A DNA stretch of 64,000 nucleotides. Source: CAYQDF01 sp964416175. Its GTDB lineage: Bacteria > Chloroflexota > Anaerolineae > Anaerolineales > UBA4823. The stretch's first letter is position 1. Every line of letters begins with the position of its first letter. The position numbers and the translations under genes were made by a program. The notes below the pieces were generated by a model, which ran no database searches, was not told the origin of the DNA, and saw nothing but the letters and a program-made list of their open reading frames with translations. Below are positions 33,705 to 42,009 of the stretch, piece by piece. The stretch is from the NCBI GenBank assembly GCA_964416175.1, contig CAYQDF010000005.1, positions 1-64,000 on the forward strand. The letters run 5' to 3'.

Positions 33705-35078
33705 CTAGACCGCCGCTGGAATGGCGTCCAGCGCGAGGGGGGATTCTCTAACCAGGGGCAGCCGCCCTTGCATCGACCACGGTCCCGCCCAGGTGATATT
33801 CACCGGGAGGACCTGGCCGCGCAGCGAGCGTTCCGATTCGACGAAGACCAGCTTGTTGGTCGTGGTGCGCCCTTTCCAGCGGCCGCGCACCTGCTCCTCG
33901 AAGAGCACTTCGACTGTCCGGCCCAGGTAGCCGGCGTTGATCTCCCCCGCAATGCGCTCCTGTAGCGCTTCCAGCGCCCTGAAGCGCGCCATCTTCTCTT
34001 CCTCCGGCACGTCGTCGGGCAGGCGCCGCGCGGCGACGGTCCCCGGGCGGGGTGAGTACCGCGCCAGGTGCGCCACGTCCAGTCTCAACGTCTCCAGCAG
34101 GTCGTAAGTCCGCTGGAACTGCTCCCGAGTCTCGCCGGGGAACCCGACGATCACGTCCGTGGCGATGGAGACGCCGGGAAAGCCGCCGTCGAGCCGTTCC
34201 CGGATCCGCTCGACCAGTCGGATGTAATCCTCGCCGGTGTAGCCGCGACGCATCTCGTCCAGCAAGTGATCGTCTCCCGCCTGTACGGGTACCTCGATGT
34301 GCGGCATGACCTTGGGCAGCCCGGCTACCGCATCTAGCAGTGCATCGCTCATCCAATTGGGGTGGGAAGTCAGGAAACGGATGCGCTCCAGGCCCTCCAC
34401 TTCGTGCACCACTCGCAGCAGGTCTGCCAGGCCCGGTCCATCCGGCACATCCCTGCCGTAGCGGTCGACGATCTGGCCCAGGAGTGTGATCTCCTTGACG
34501 CCCTGCGCCACGAGCGACCTCACTTCGGCGACGATCTCCCCCACAGGACGGCTGCGCTCTGCGCCGCGCCGATAAGGGATGATGCAGAACGTGCAGGCGT
34601 GCGAGCAGCCCAATACGACCGGAACATGCGCCGAGACCAGGCGCCCACGCTCGCCCTCCGGCAGGACCAGCTCGCCGTCCATCAGGGCAAAGCGGCGGCT
34701 GGTTTCGGCCTCCTCTAACGCCTGGCTCTCCCCCTGGGTCAGGAAGGAGACCAGCGGTCCTGGATCGGAGGGCGGGGAGAACACGTCGACGAACGGGAAG
34801 CGGCTCCGGAGCGCCTCTGCGCCTTTGACGCCCACCATGCATCCCATGAGATTGATCACCAGGTCGGGGCGGACGAGCTTCAGAGGCCTCAGGGAGGACA
34901 ACCGTCCGACTGCCTTATCCTCGGCGCTTTGGCGCACGACGCAGGTGTTCAGCACAATCACGTCCGCCTCCGCGGGGAGGGGAGTGGACCGGTAGCCGAG
35001 GCGCTCCAGCGCGGAAGCCACACGCTGCGAATCGGCGACGTTCATCTGGCAGCCCTCGGTCCAAATGTGATACTTCAT
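33705..35078 (-). CDS. miaB: tRNA-2-methylthio-N6-dimethylallyladenosine synthase MiaB-type
   Basis: A 457-residue radical-SAM methylthiotransferase. The N-terminal UPF0004 domain has three Cys (WTEGCQMN, LNTCVV, MGCMVG) for the auxiliary cluster. The radical-SAM cluster is CSHACTFC near residue 160, and a C-terminal TRAM domain (VEVLFEEQVRGRWKGRTTTNK) binds the tRNA. The enzyme adds a methylthio group to i6A37 in tRNAs that read codons starting with U. The start is predicted to be leaderless, with a perfect TATAAT 7 bases before the ATG. Confidence 0.9.
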   Translation of the reverse strand: MKYHIWTEGCQMNVADSQRVASALERLGYRSTPLPAEADVIVLNTCVVRQSAEDKAVGRLSSLRPLKLVRPDLVINLMGCMVGVKGAEALRSRFPFVDVFSPPSDPGPLVSFLTQGESQALEEAETSRRFALMDGELVLPEGERGRLVSAHVPVVLGCSHACTFCIIPYRRGAERSRPVGEIVAEVRSLVAQGVKEITLLGQIVDRYGRDVPDGPGLADLLRVVHEVEGLERIRFLTSHPNWMSDALLDAVAGLPKVMPHIEVPVQAGDDHLLDEMRRGYTGEDYIRLVERIRERLDGGFPGVSIATDVIVGFPGETREQFQRTYDLLETLRLDVAHLARYSPRPGTVAARRLPDDVPEEEKMARFRALEALQERIAGEINAGYLGRTVEVLFEEQVRGRWKGRTTTNKLVFVESERSLRGQVLPVNITWAGPWSMQGRLPLVRESPLALDAIPAAV

Positions 35079-35085
35079 GTCCGCA

Positions 35086-35091
35086 ATTATA
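35086..35091 (-). promoter_or_regulatory. leaderless -10 TATAAT for miaB
   Basis: A perfect minus-strand TATAAT (35091-35086), 7 bases before the miaB ATG. Confidence 0.55.
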
Positions 35092-35152
35092 ACAGGGAGG
35101 CGGTTGGTTTGTTTCCATACCCGTTCCTAATCAATGATTAACGTAGTGCTGG

Positions 35153-35158
35153 TACAAT
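35153..35158 (+). promoter_or_regulatory. leaderless -10 TACAAT (extended TGG) for the C39 peptidase gene
   Basis: TGGTACAAT is an extended -10 ending 7 bases before the ATG at 35166, which is in frame with an ATG at 35157 that overlaps the -10 itself. Confidence 0.55.
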
Positions 35159-35165
35159 GTCCCCC

Positions 35166-36419
35166 ATGCCCAGGTCGACCCTGGCCAGGATTTCTCTCCT
35201 CGTGCTCGCGCTGCCGGTCCTGGCCGTGCTGCTTTACCAGCTGCCCCCCCTCAAGACCCGCCTGGACTGGCGGGTGGAGGTGGCGCTGACCTACCTGAGG
35301 AATGTGATGGACCCGGCCGGGGAAATGCCCACGCCTTTACCCCAGCCGGCGCTGGCGATAACCTTCAACCCGACGGCGTCCCCCACGGGGGGCGAGGCGG
35401 CAGAAACCTCCACCCCGACGACCGGGCCAACTCCGACCCGCACTCCCTCTCCGCCTCCGCTCCCCCAGTCGGTAAACCTGGGGTCTCCCAAGTGGGAAAA
35501 ACAGACGCCAAACAACTGTGGACCGGCGACCCTTTCCCTCTACCTGAAGACCTTCGGCTGGGAAGGCAACCAGGAGGACATCTCGTCATTGCTCAAACCG
35601 CAAACCGACGACCGGAACGTCAATGTTGATGAGCTGATCTATTTCGTGCGCACCCAGGCTGGGTGGTTGAACGCCGAGTTCCGGGTCGGCGGGGACATCG
35701 AACTGCTCAAACGCTTCCTGGCTGCCGGCCTGCCGGTCGTCATCGAAGAAGGCATGCGGCTGGACTCCGACTACTGGCCGAACGACGACCGCTGGGCGGG
35801 ACACTACCTGCTCCTGACCGGCTATGACGACCAGGCGCAGGCATTCACCGCCCAGGACACCTTCGTGGGACCCGACCGCACCGTACCATACCAGTCGGTC
35901 GAAGAAAACTGGCAGGCGTTCAACTACGTGTACATCCTGCTCTTCAAGCCGGAGCAGGCCGGGATGGTCCAGGCCATTTTGGGAGAGGACTGGGACCCGG
36001 ACACGAACCGCCAGCGCGCCCTGGAGAAAGCCCAACAACAGACGGAGAGGCAGCCGGACAACGCGTTCGCCTGGTTCAACTTGGGCAGCAACCTGGTCTA
36101 CTTCGAGCGCTACAACGAGGCCGCCCGGGCGTTCGACGCCGCCCGCCAGCTGGGTCTGCCGCAGCGCATGCTGCGCTACCAGTTCGGTCCGTTCTTCGCT
36201 TACTTCTTCAGCGGGCGGAACGAGGATCTGCTCGCAGTGGTGGATTACGCCCTCCAGCGCACTCCAAACTCGGAAGAAGCTCTGCTGTGGCGCGGCTGGG
36301 GAAAATACCGCGCTGGCGACCGGAGTGGGGCGCTGGCAGATTTCCAGGCTGCCCTGGATGAAAACCCTTACTACCAGGACGCCCAGTACGCCTTGGACTT
36401 CGTTTACGCAAACCCTTAG
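35166..36419 (+). CDS. membrane-anchored C39-like peptidase with TPR domain
   Basis: About 417 residues. One N-terminal membrane segment (residues 7-22) is followed by a Thr/Pro linker to about residue 105, then a papain-like C39_2 domain. The catalytic Cys lies in NNCGPATLSLYL near 115 and the His in GHYLLLTGYD near 217. The C-terminal 150 residues are TPR-like (NAFAWFNLGSNLVYFERYNEAARAF split over two helices). Unlike bacteriocin-processing C39 domains, there is no ABC transporter here. The ATG at 35166 is preferred over 35157 because it follows the -10 with leaderless spacing. Confidence 0.78.
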   Translation: MPRSTLARISLLVLALPVLAVLLYQLPPLKTRLDWRVEVALTYLRNVMDPAGEMPTPLPQPALAITFNPTASPTGGEAAETSTPTTGPTPTRTPSPPPLPQSVNLGSPKWEKQTPNNCGPATLSLYLKTFGWEGNQEDISSLLKPQTDDRNVNVDELIYFVRTQAGWLNAEFRVGGDIELLKRFLAAGLPVVIEEGMRLDSDYWPNDDRWAGHYLLLTGYDDQAQAFTAQDTFVGPDRTVPYQSVEENWQAFNYVYILLFKPEQAGMVQAILGEDWDPDTNRQRALEKAQQQTERQPDNAFAWFNLGSNLVYFERYNEAARAFDAARQLGLPQRMLRYQFGPFFAYFFSGRNEDLLAVVDYALQRTPNSEEALLWRGWGKYRAGDRSGALADFQAALDENPYYQDAQYALDFVYANP

Positions 36420-36426
36420 GATCGGG

Positions 36427-36443
36427 ACAGGCTCATTGCCTGT
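36427..36443. terminator. small hairpin between convergent genes
   Basis: ACAGGC-TCATT-GCCTGT, a perfect 6-bp stem in the 31-base space between the C39 gene and the DUF1992 gene. No T-run follows, so the role is uncertain. Confidence 0.35.
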
Positions 36444-36450
36444 TGCCTCT

Positions 36451-36900
36451 TCACGCGTCAATCCCCCTCGTAACGCGGTCGATCTCTCGCTCCGCATCTA
36501 CCAGCGACCGCTGGAAACCTGTGGCGGGGACTTCCAGATTGTAATCGCGGATGCGCCTGTTGAGCGCGGCAGCCTCCTCCCGGAAGGCTGCCTGTGCTCG
36601 CTCCCATTCCGCTTCAACCCAGTCCACGTTGCCGTGAGACACCTGGTTTTCCTGCCTCCACGCCCAGGCTCGCCGGAGCAAAGCAAGCGCTGCCTCAAAC
36701 GCTGCATCGATCTCCCGGCGGGTCTCGATCCAGGGCAGGGAATAGCCGCTCGATTTCAGTATGCGGTGGGCGGCGCGCCATTCGGGATCTGTAAGCGGGT
36801 TTTCGTCCAGATTCAAAGGTTTGCCTCTGCCAGGGAGGTCGTCGAACTTCCCCTCTTCCATGGCGCGACGGAGGATTTCCTCAATCGATTTTCCGGGCAC
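36451..36900 (-). CDS. DUF1992 domain protein
   Basis: A 149-residue protein. The N-terminal half matches the DUF1992 pattern found in DnaJ-associated proteins: IEEILRRAMEEGKFDDLPG, then GKPLNLDENPL near residues 25-36. The remainder is helical and charged, with likely coiled coil. Molecular role is unknown. The GTG at 36900 has GGGAGG upstream. It lies 39 bases from the LysM/lamin-tail gene and may be transcribed with it. Confidence 0.8.
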   Translation of the reverse strand: MPGKSIEEILRRAMEEGKFDDLPGRGKPLNLDENPLTDPEWRAAHRILKSSGYSLPWIETRREIDAAFEAALALLRRAWAWRQENQVSHGNVDWVEAEWERAQAAFREEAAALNRRIRDYNLEVPATGFQRSLVDAEREIDRVTRGIDA

Positions 36901-36939
36901 GACCGCCTCCCTGTTCCCTGTTCGGGTTGGATCAGGCTG

Positions 36940-37794
36940 TCAGGGAATGATGTAGGTGGCGTGCACCTTGCCATCCTGGTCGAGCAAGGTGACCGTCTCG
37001 CCCGGCTCCCAGACAGCTTCGTCCAGACCCCAATACAGGGCGATCACTGTGTTCTGCCCGCTCTTGGTGTAGAGGTTGACCGCCCCGGCTTCGAAGAGCG
37101 TCAGCTGCGGGAAAATGAAGGTGTTCCCATCCCCGTCCTCGAGCTGCCAGCCCTCCAAGGAGAGCTCACCTCCGCCGGCCCCGGTGGCTCGCTTCAGGAG
37201 CACGCGCTCGGTCGCCAGGTCGCCCACGCCGACCACACTGTCGATCAGCACCTGACCGCTCCCAGGAATGGGTGGTTCGCCCGTCGCCGGGGGTTGAGTT
37301 GCTTCTGCAGTCGGCGACTCGGACGGTCCTTCATCCGGCGGCGGCTCTGTCTCGTCAGGCTGCGGTTCCGTCCCGCCGGGGATGATCAGCACCTGGCCCA
37401 CATCCAGGTTGTCTGGATCCTCCAGGTTGTTCGCTTCGACGATCTCAGCCACTGTCACGTCGAAACGAACAGCGATCTCCCCCAACACATCACCGGCCTG
37501 GACGACGTATTCGAGCGCGCCAGATTCGGCTTCCGTTGGCTGGATCTCCGATGGAGAGACGGGTGTGCCGGCGGGTGCCAGCGTTGCCGGGCTGGTAGGA
37601 CCCGGGGTGCCAGCCGTGGATTGAAGGGCCGACCCCTGGACAACCGCTGGGTTCCCCGAGAGCGGCGGGACCTGCTCCATGAGCCGGGACCCTGACCGCG
37701 CCCGGTCCCAGAGGACCAGCACCGTCACCACTGTGCAGGTCGAGACCAGGATGTTAATAAAAAGGTAGTAGAACAGGCGCTTCCAGTTTCTCAT
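36940..37794 (-). CDS. membrane-anchored LysM and lamin-tail domain protein
   Basis: A 284-residue protein with one N-terminal membrane segment (residues 9-29) and a Pro/Thr linker. A LysM domain (YVVQAGDVLGEIAVRFDVT near 95-140) follows, then an acidic Pro/Glu hinge. The C-terminal domain resembles the lamin-tail (LTD) fold: ERVLLKRATGAGGGELSLEG, WQLEDGDGNTFIFPQ and ALYWGLDEAVWEPGETVTLL. Bacterial LTD domains are found on secreted proteins and their ligands are mostly unknown. It probably sits at the wall-facing side of the membrane. Confidence 0.8.
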   Translation of the reverse strand: MRNWKRLFYYLFINILVSTCTVVTVLVLWDRARSGSRLMEQVPPLSGNPAVVQGSALQSTAGTPGPTSPATLAPAGTPVSPSEIQPTEAESGALEYVVQAGDVLGEIAVRFDVTVAEIVEANNLEDPDNLDVGQVLIIPGGTEPQPDETEPPPDEGPSESPTAEATQPPATGEPPIPGSGQVLIDSVVGVGDLATERVLLKRATGAGGGELSLEGWQLEDGDGNTFIFPQLTLFEAGAVNLYTKSGQNTVIALYWGLDEAVWEPGETVTLLDQDGKVHATYIIP

Positions 37795-37876
37795 CGCAAT
37801 ACCCTGCCATCTGATACAGCCCGCGTCCTGCCCTGCTTTGTCAAAAAGGCTTCTAAATCATAGCACAGATCGCAGG

Positions 37877-37905
37877 TTGACGCATCCGGCTTTAGAAACT
37901 AAAAT
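37877..37905 (+). promoter_or_regulatory. leaderless promoter TTGACG-N17-TAAAAT
   Basis: Consensus spacing, with TAAAAT (37900-37905) ending 7 bases before the ATG at 37913. This is the clearest case of a complete -35/-10 pair placing the start site on the start codon. Confidence 0.7.
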
Positions 37906-37912
37906 GAACCTC

Positions 37913-38407
37913 ATGCCGTACCTCATCGACGGTCACAACCTGATCCCCAAGATTCCGGGGCTGGCGCTTGACGAGATCGACGATGAACTGCACCTGGTCG
38001 AACTGTTGCAAGATTTTTGCCGTCGCACCCAAAAACGGGTCGAAGTCTACTTCGACAACGCCCCGCCCGGGCAGCCGCCGGCGCGCAGTTTTGGAAACGT
38101 GCTCGCCCGCTTCGTCCGCCAGGGGAGCAGCGCCGACCGGGCCATCCGCAACCGGCTGGCTCGCCTCGGCCGGGAGGCGCGCAACTGGATAGTTGTCAGC
38201 TCGGATCACGAGGTGCAGGCCGCGGGGCGCGCCGCGCGGGCGGCAGTGATCTCATCCGAGGATTTTGCCTCCCTGCTCCAGGGCAAGCCGGCGACAGGGA
38301 CCGGCGGTCAGGGCGCGCGGCCAGACGGCCTGGCTCCGGAAGAGATCGATGACTGGATGGACTTCTTCGGCTTCGACGACGAATCCTCCAAAAAGCGTAA
38401 TCCCTGA
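37913..38407 (+). CDS. NYN domain (YacP-like) nuclease
   Basis: A 164-residue protein of the NYN/YacP type. MPYLIDGHNLIPK starts the PIN-like fold with the first acidic residue, and VEVYFDNAPPGQPP and WIVVSSDHEVQAAGR carry further conserved Asp residues. Homologues such as YacP/Rae1 cut ribosome-bound mRNA. The start at 37913 follows from the leaderless promoter; two other ATG codons upstream in frame precede the fold. The last 30 residues are acidic. Target RNA unknown. Confidence 0.85.
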   Translation: MPYLIDGHNLIPKIPGLALDEIDDELHLVELLQDFCRRTQKRVEVYFDNAPPGQPPARSFGNVLARFVRQGSSADRAIRNRLARLGREARNWIVVSSDHEVQAAGRAARAAVISSEDFASLLQGKPATGTGGQGARPDGLAPEEIDDWMDFFGFDDESSKKRNP

Positions 38408-38706
38408 GACCGGGTAGAATAATTGGATAGGGTTAGTCCTAAAACTCTAATTCAAGATTAATGCATTTCGGAGAAACCTGGTGTATATTTTAGAAACAGA
38501 CATCTGCCCTCCCTTTTACTGGTATCCAGGTGTCTCGTCGCCGGACTTGTGCCGGTGGCCCTCCTTAGATTGCCGGGCGTGCCCCCCTCACGTCCGGCAT
38601 CTACTTAAAAGAGATCTTCTCTTTCATCCGCCACGATGCCAGCGGTTTCGTGCCAGCAAGCCTCTGTTCCCGGTAGAATCCACCGGCAATCTCTGGAGGT
38701 AAAGCT

Positions 38707-39381
38707 TTGCAACCCCATTTCTCTGACGATCTCAAGCCGGCTGATCCCTTCACCGGACACGCCGGGCAACCAGTCCTGGCCTATGGCAGGCAACCGGCCG
38801 AGGCGCGCGCCGCCATGATCCTGCTCCATGGGCGGGGTGCACAGGCCAGCGACATCCTGGCGCTGGCCGCCGAGCTCGGAGAGCCGGAATTCACCTTCCT
38901 CGCCCCCCAGGCAGCGGGGAATGCCTGGTATCCCAACCGCTTCCTCGCCCCGCTGGAAACTAACGAACCCTGGCTGAGTTCGGCGCTTTCCATCGTCGGC
39001 GACCTGCTCAATGAGCTGGAATCCCAGGGCATCTCGCCGGATCGCACAGTCCTGCTTGGTTTTTCACAGGGTGCGTGCCTGGCATTGGAATATGCTGTCC
39101 GCAACCCACGCCGCTTCGGTGGGCTGGTGGGGCTGAGCGGCGGGCTGATCGGACCGCCTGGCATCACCTGGGATTTCCCTGGATCCCTGGATGGCACGCC
39201 CGTCTTTCTCGGCTGCGGCGACCCGGACCCGCACATCCCCCGTGCGCGTTTCCGAGAGACCGAGACCGTCCTCGCCGCGAAGGGCGCTGCAGTGACCGCC
39301 AGCCTATATCCTGGCCTCGGTCACACCGTCAACCGCGACGAGCTCCAGCAGATCAGGAAACTGGCCGCGGCCATCTCGTAA
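38707..39381 (+). CDS. alpha/beta-hydrolase (phospholipase/carboxylesterase family)
   Basis: A 224-residue esterase of the family that includes YpfH and acyl-protein thioesterases. ILLHGRGAQASD near residue 38 forms the oxyanion region, GFSQGACLALEYA near 120 carries the nucleophile Ser, GCGDPDPHIP the catalytic Asp and LGHTVNRDELQ the His. The triad is complete. The TTG start at 38707 is backed by GGAGG 8 bases upstream; no other start fits. Substrate unknown. The 299-base space before it holds a -10-like TAGAAT at 38674-38679 but no gene. Confidence 0.85.
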   Translation: MQPHFSDDLKPADPFTGHAGQPVLAYGRQPAEARAAMILLHGRGAQASDILALAAELGEPEFTFLAPQAAGNAWYPNRFLAPLETNEPWLSSALSIVGDLLNELESQGISPDRTVLLGFSQGACLALEYAVRNPRRFGGLVGLSGGLIGPPGITWDFPGSLDGTPVFLGCGDPDPHIPRARFRETETVLAAKGAAVTASLYPGLGHTVNRDELQQIRKLAAAIS

Positions 39382-39408
39382 ATGGCTTTCACGCTGGACT
39401 CGGATTGA

Positions 39409-39966
39409 GTGGACCATTTCGACACCCTTGCCCCTATCTACGATAAAATCATCCGGCCTAAATCACCGGCGCAGCTTATCTCCCTCGCCGGACTGCCGGT
39501 GGAGGGCGCATTGCTGGACGCAGGCGGCGGCACCGGGCGCATCTCCCAATTCCTGGGCCGCCTCGCCGGCCGGGTCGTGGTGGCCGACCCCGCTTTCGGA
39601 ATGCTCAGGCAGGCCAGGAAAAAGAACAGCCTTTCACCGGTCTGCGCGCACGCGGAGCGCCTGCCCTTCCCGGATGGCTGTTTTGAACGTGTGATCATGG
39701 TGGACGCCCTCCACCACGTCTGCGACCAGGGGATGACTGCGAGCGAGTTATGGCGCGTCCTGAGATCCGGAGGCCGGCTTCTGATCGAAGAACCAGACGT
39801 TCGCAACTTCTTTGTAAAGCTGGTCGCCCTCGCCGAGAAGGCCGCCATAATGCGCAGCCGCTTCCTCGACCCTCCGCGCATCGCCGCGCTGTTCCCTGCT
39901 CCATCAGCCCGAGTAGAGGTGGTCAAGAATGGCTATATCGCCTGGATCGTTGTGGACAAAGTATGA
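39409..39966 (+). CDS. class I SAM-dependent methyltransferase
   Basis: A 185-residue protein with Methyltransf_11-type motif I LLDAGGGTGRISQFL near residue 35, VVVADPAFGMLRQA, and FERVIMVDALHHVCD. It is at the short end of the UbiE/COQ5-like group, so it may lack the usual C-terminal part. The GTG start follows the esterase gene by 27 bases, suggesting co-transcription. Small-molecule methylation is likely; the substrate is not predictable. Confidence 0.8.
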   Translation: MDHFDTLAPIYDKIIRPKSPAQLISLAGLPVEGALLDAGGGTGRISQFLGRLAGRVVVADPAFGMLRQARKKNSLSPVCAHAERLPFPDGCFERVIMVDALHHVCDQGMTASELWRVLRSGGRLLIEEPDVRNFFVKLVALAEKAAIMRSRFLDPPRIAALFPAPSARVEVVKNGYIAWIVVDKV

Positions 39967-40054
39967 AGACGAGGGCAGTTACATCTGTACGATATGCCTG
40001 TGCTGGGAGAGGGAAACGTCTGAGGGGTTCGTGCGCGTGCCAACTCCTGCCGGA

Positions 40055-40077
40055 TGGTATAATCCTCGAGAAGGATT
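40055..40077 (+). promoter_or_regulatory. extended -10 promoter followed by palindrome
   Basis: TGGTATAAT (40055-40063) is an extended -10. Its 3' end overlaps a palindrome AATCCT-CGAGA-AGGATT (40061-40077) that covers the predicted start site, so repression by a dimeric protein is possible. Confidence 0.45.
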
Positions 40078-40149
40078 TCCACCCCTTTATTACGTACCTG
40101 GTGATTAAAACCAATCCTATACACAGAGTCAGCAAGGGAGATGCCTGCC

Positions 40150-40488
40150 ATGCCAGCGAATTATGTTGTGAAGATGTCATCAGACCAGCAGTACTATTTC
40201 ACCCTGACCGCTGAGAACAACGAGACCATCTTGACCAGCGAGATGTACAGGGCGAAAGCCAACATGGAAAACGGGATCCGATCGGTTCGAGAAAATTCAC
40301 CGCACGACGAACGCTACGAACGCAAGATGTCGTCGAGCGGGAGACACTATTTCGTCCTCAGGGCCGCCAATAACCAGGTGATTGGCAACAGCGAGATGTA
40401 CTCCTCGGAAGACGCCATGGAGAACGGCATTGCGGCGGTGAAGCGCGTGGGACCCAGCGCCCCCATAAAAGACACAACAGTATCATAG
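40150..40488 (+). CDS. YegP-type DUF1508 protein (two repeats)
   Basis: A 112-residue small soluble protein with two DUF1508 repeats. YYFTLTAENNETILTSEMY and HYFVLRAANNQVIGNSEMY are clearly homologous, each ending in MENGI. YegP-type proteins bind no known ligand and their role is unresolved. ATG 40150 is chosen since AGGGAG lies about 10 bases before it, while the in-frame ATG at 40141 has no spacing for a ribosome site. The stop overlaps the stop of the convergent NicO gene by 6 bases. Confidence 0.85.
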   Translation: MPANYVVKMSSDQQYYFTLTAENNETILTSEMYRAKANMENGIRSVRENSPHDERYERKMSSSGRHYFVLRAANNQVIGNSEMYSSEDAMENGIAAVKRVGPSAPIKDTTVS

Positions 40489-41979
40489 GGTTGACAGCGC
40501 ACGAACTGCGATCCCCAACCCAACCAAAGTGATAAACAACGCGCTGACAACCGGCACGAAACGGAAAACTTTTTTCTGAACCGGCAGCCGCTCGAACAGC
40601 CGGCCCGCGTAGAGGAAGGCCAACCCGATAATCGTCAGCACACTCGCCAGGCCGAGGCTGAACGCGACCACCAGTACCAGGCCAAACCCAATCCGATCCA
40701 GCGCGATCGCTCCCAGCATCACGACCAGGGCCGAGGGACAGGGCAACAGACCACCTGAGACACCCAGGGCGAGCAGGCTGCGCCATGCCGCCCGGGGACC
40801 ATCTGCGCCTGGAGGCAGGTGGGTGTGATGGGTATGTCCGCCATCATGCGTGTGAACATGGTCGTGGAAGTGTTCACCGTCGGGGAGAAGCTCATGGACA
40901 CCGGCGTGCTCGTGGTGGTGGGTCTCATCGTGAGCCCGTCTGGCGCTCCTCAACCTGTTCAGGAACAGGCTCAGCCCGATACCAATCACCAATAATCCCG
41001 AAAGTAAATTCAACCAGGGGAACAGCTTCTCCGAGAGCAGATACTGGGAGGCGAGCAGGGTAATCCCTCCCAGGATTAGCACTCCCGCCGTGTGCGTGAT
41101 CGTCGTTGTGATCCCAAGGTAGACGGCATGGATCGGGGTACCCCGGGATCCAACCAGGTAAGCCCCCACGATCGTCTTCCCATGGCCCGGCGTCAAGGCG
41201 TGCAGTCCCCCCCAGGCAAATGCGATCACGAGGGCGACCAGGAGCGAGGCGATTGACAGCTGCTCTATCAGGAGAATGCGTGTGAACGGATCATTCCTGT
41301 CCAGGCCGGATGCGCTCACAGGCAGTTCATCTGTCTCAGGCGCAGGGATCGCTCCGGGACCTCCTGGGAGTGCTTCGAGTTCGATTAATCGCTGGTCGAG
41401 CGGGCTGGAAAGCATATCGTCCGGGTAAGTCCGCAAACGATCGCTTTCGCTTTCCTGAGGCCAATCACCCGTCAGGACCACCCCTTCGCCAGAGACGACG
41501 ATCTCCCGCCAGCCCAATCTCTCCGGGTAAGCGCGGTTTTCGAAAACGATCCTGGCAGCTGCACCCTTGTTTTCGTACAATCCCAGGAATTTACACTCCA
41601 GCCTCATGGTGGTAAGCCCTCCCTGCCCCGGCGGGAAGCCAAGGGTTTCTCGCTCCAGGGCGAGGCTGACCGGTACACCCGCCGCTGAGAGGGAAAGGCT
41701 CGACCCAAGAGTCTTGCATTGTTTTTCCGAGTACGCATTGTTCTCGTTAGGGTCGACCATCCTGTCGCCATCGAGGTCGATCTTCATGATCTCCTGGAAA
41801 GCTGGGATCTCTGCCATGTCGACGACGAAGTCGATCTCGATCTCACCCGGGCGGATCACAAGACCTGCGTACTGGTTGACCGAAAAATTGCCCAGGGGGT
41901 GGGCCCAGGCCGCAGGCGCTTTTACCAGAGCCACAGAGAGCAATATGCAGACGAGAGTGATTCGGTGAGATTTCCTCAT
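40483..41979 (-). CDS. NicO-type nickel/cobalt transporter with EF-hand-like motif and His-rich loop
   Basis: A 498-residue protein. A signal peptide (cleavage near AWA, residue 26) precedes an extracytoplasmic domain of about 210 residues that contains the loop DLDGDRMVDPNE (68-79), matching the EF-hand spacing D-x-D-x-D-x3-D-x2-E. Six membrane segments follow with the NicO signatures HALTPGHGKTIVGAYLVGS and GGLLPCPSALVVMLG. Between them is a His-rich loop (about 24 residues dense in His, near 350-390), typical of metal transporters. Nickel or cobalt transport, probably efflux, is inferred from the family. It is the last gene of the sigma-factor module. Confidence 0.85.
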   Translation of the reverse strand: MRKSHRITLVCILLSVALVKAPAAWAHPLGNFSVNQYAGLVIRPGEIEIDFVVDMAEIPAFQEIMKIDLDGDRMVDPNENNAYSEKQCKTLGSSLSLSAAGVPVSLALERETLGFPPGQGGLTTMRLECKFLGLYENKGAAARIVFENRAYPERLGWREIVVSGEGVVLTGDWPQESESDRLRTYPDDMLSSPLDQRLIELEALPGGPGAIPAPETDELPVSASGLDRNDPFTRILLIEQLSIASLLVALVIAFAWGGLHALTPGHGKTIVGAYLVGSRGTPIHAVYLGITTTITHTAGVLILGGITLLASQYLLSEKLFPWLNLLSGLLVIGIGLSLFLNRLRSARRAHDETHHHEHAGVHELLPDGEHFHDHVHTHDGGHTHHTHLPPGADGPRAAWRSLLALGVSGGLLPCPSALVVMLGAIALDRIGFGLVLVVAFSLGLASVLTIIGLAFLYAGRLFERLPVQKKVFRFVPVVSALFITLVGLGIAVRALSTL

Positions 41980-42009
41980 TCCATCCTCCAGAATCCTGGA
42001 TGACCCGCA

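Noticed and set aside
35166..36419. bacteriocin-processing system based on the C39 domain
   Set aside because: No ABC exporter domain, no precursor with a double-Gly leader and a membrane-anchored TPR architecture instead.
35824..37695. 623-codon plus-strand open frame over the C39, DUF1992 and LysM genes
   Set aside because: Arg/Thr/Ser-rich nonsense composition; it crosses three real genes in other frames.
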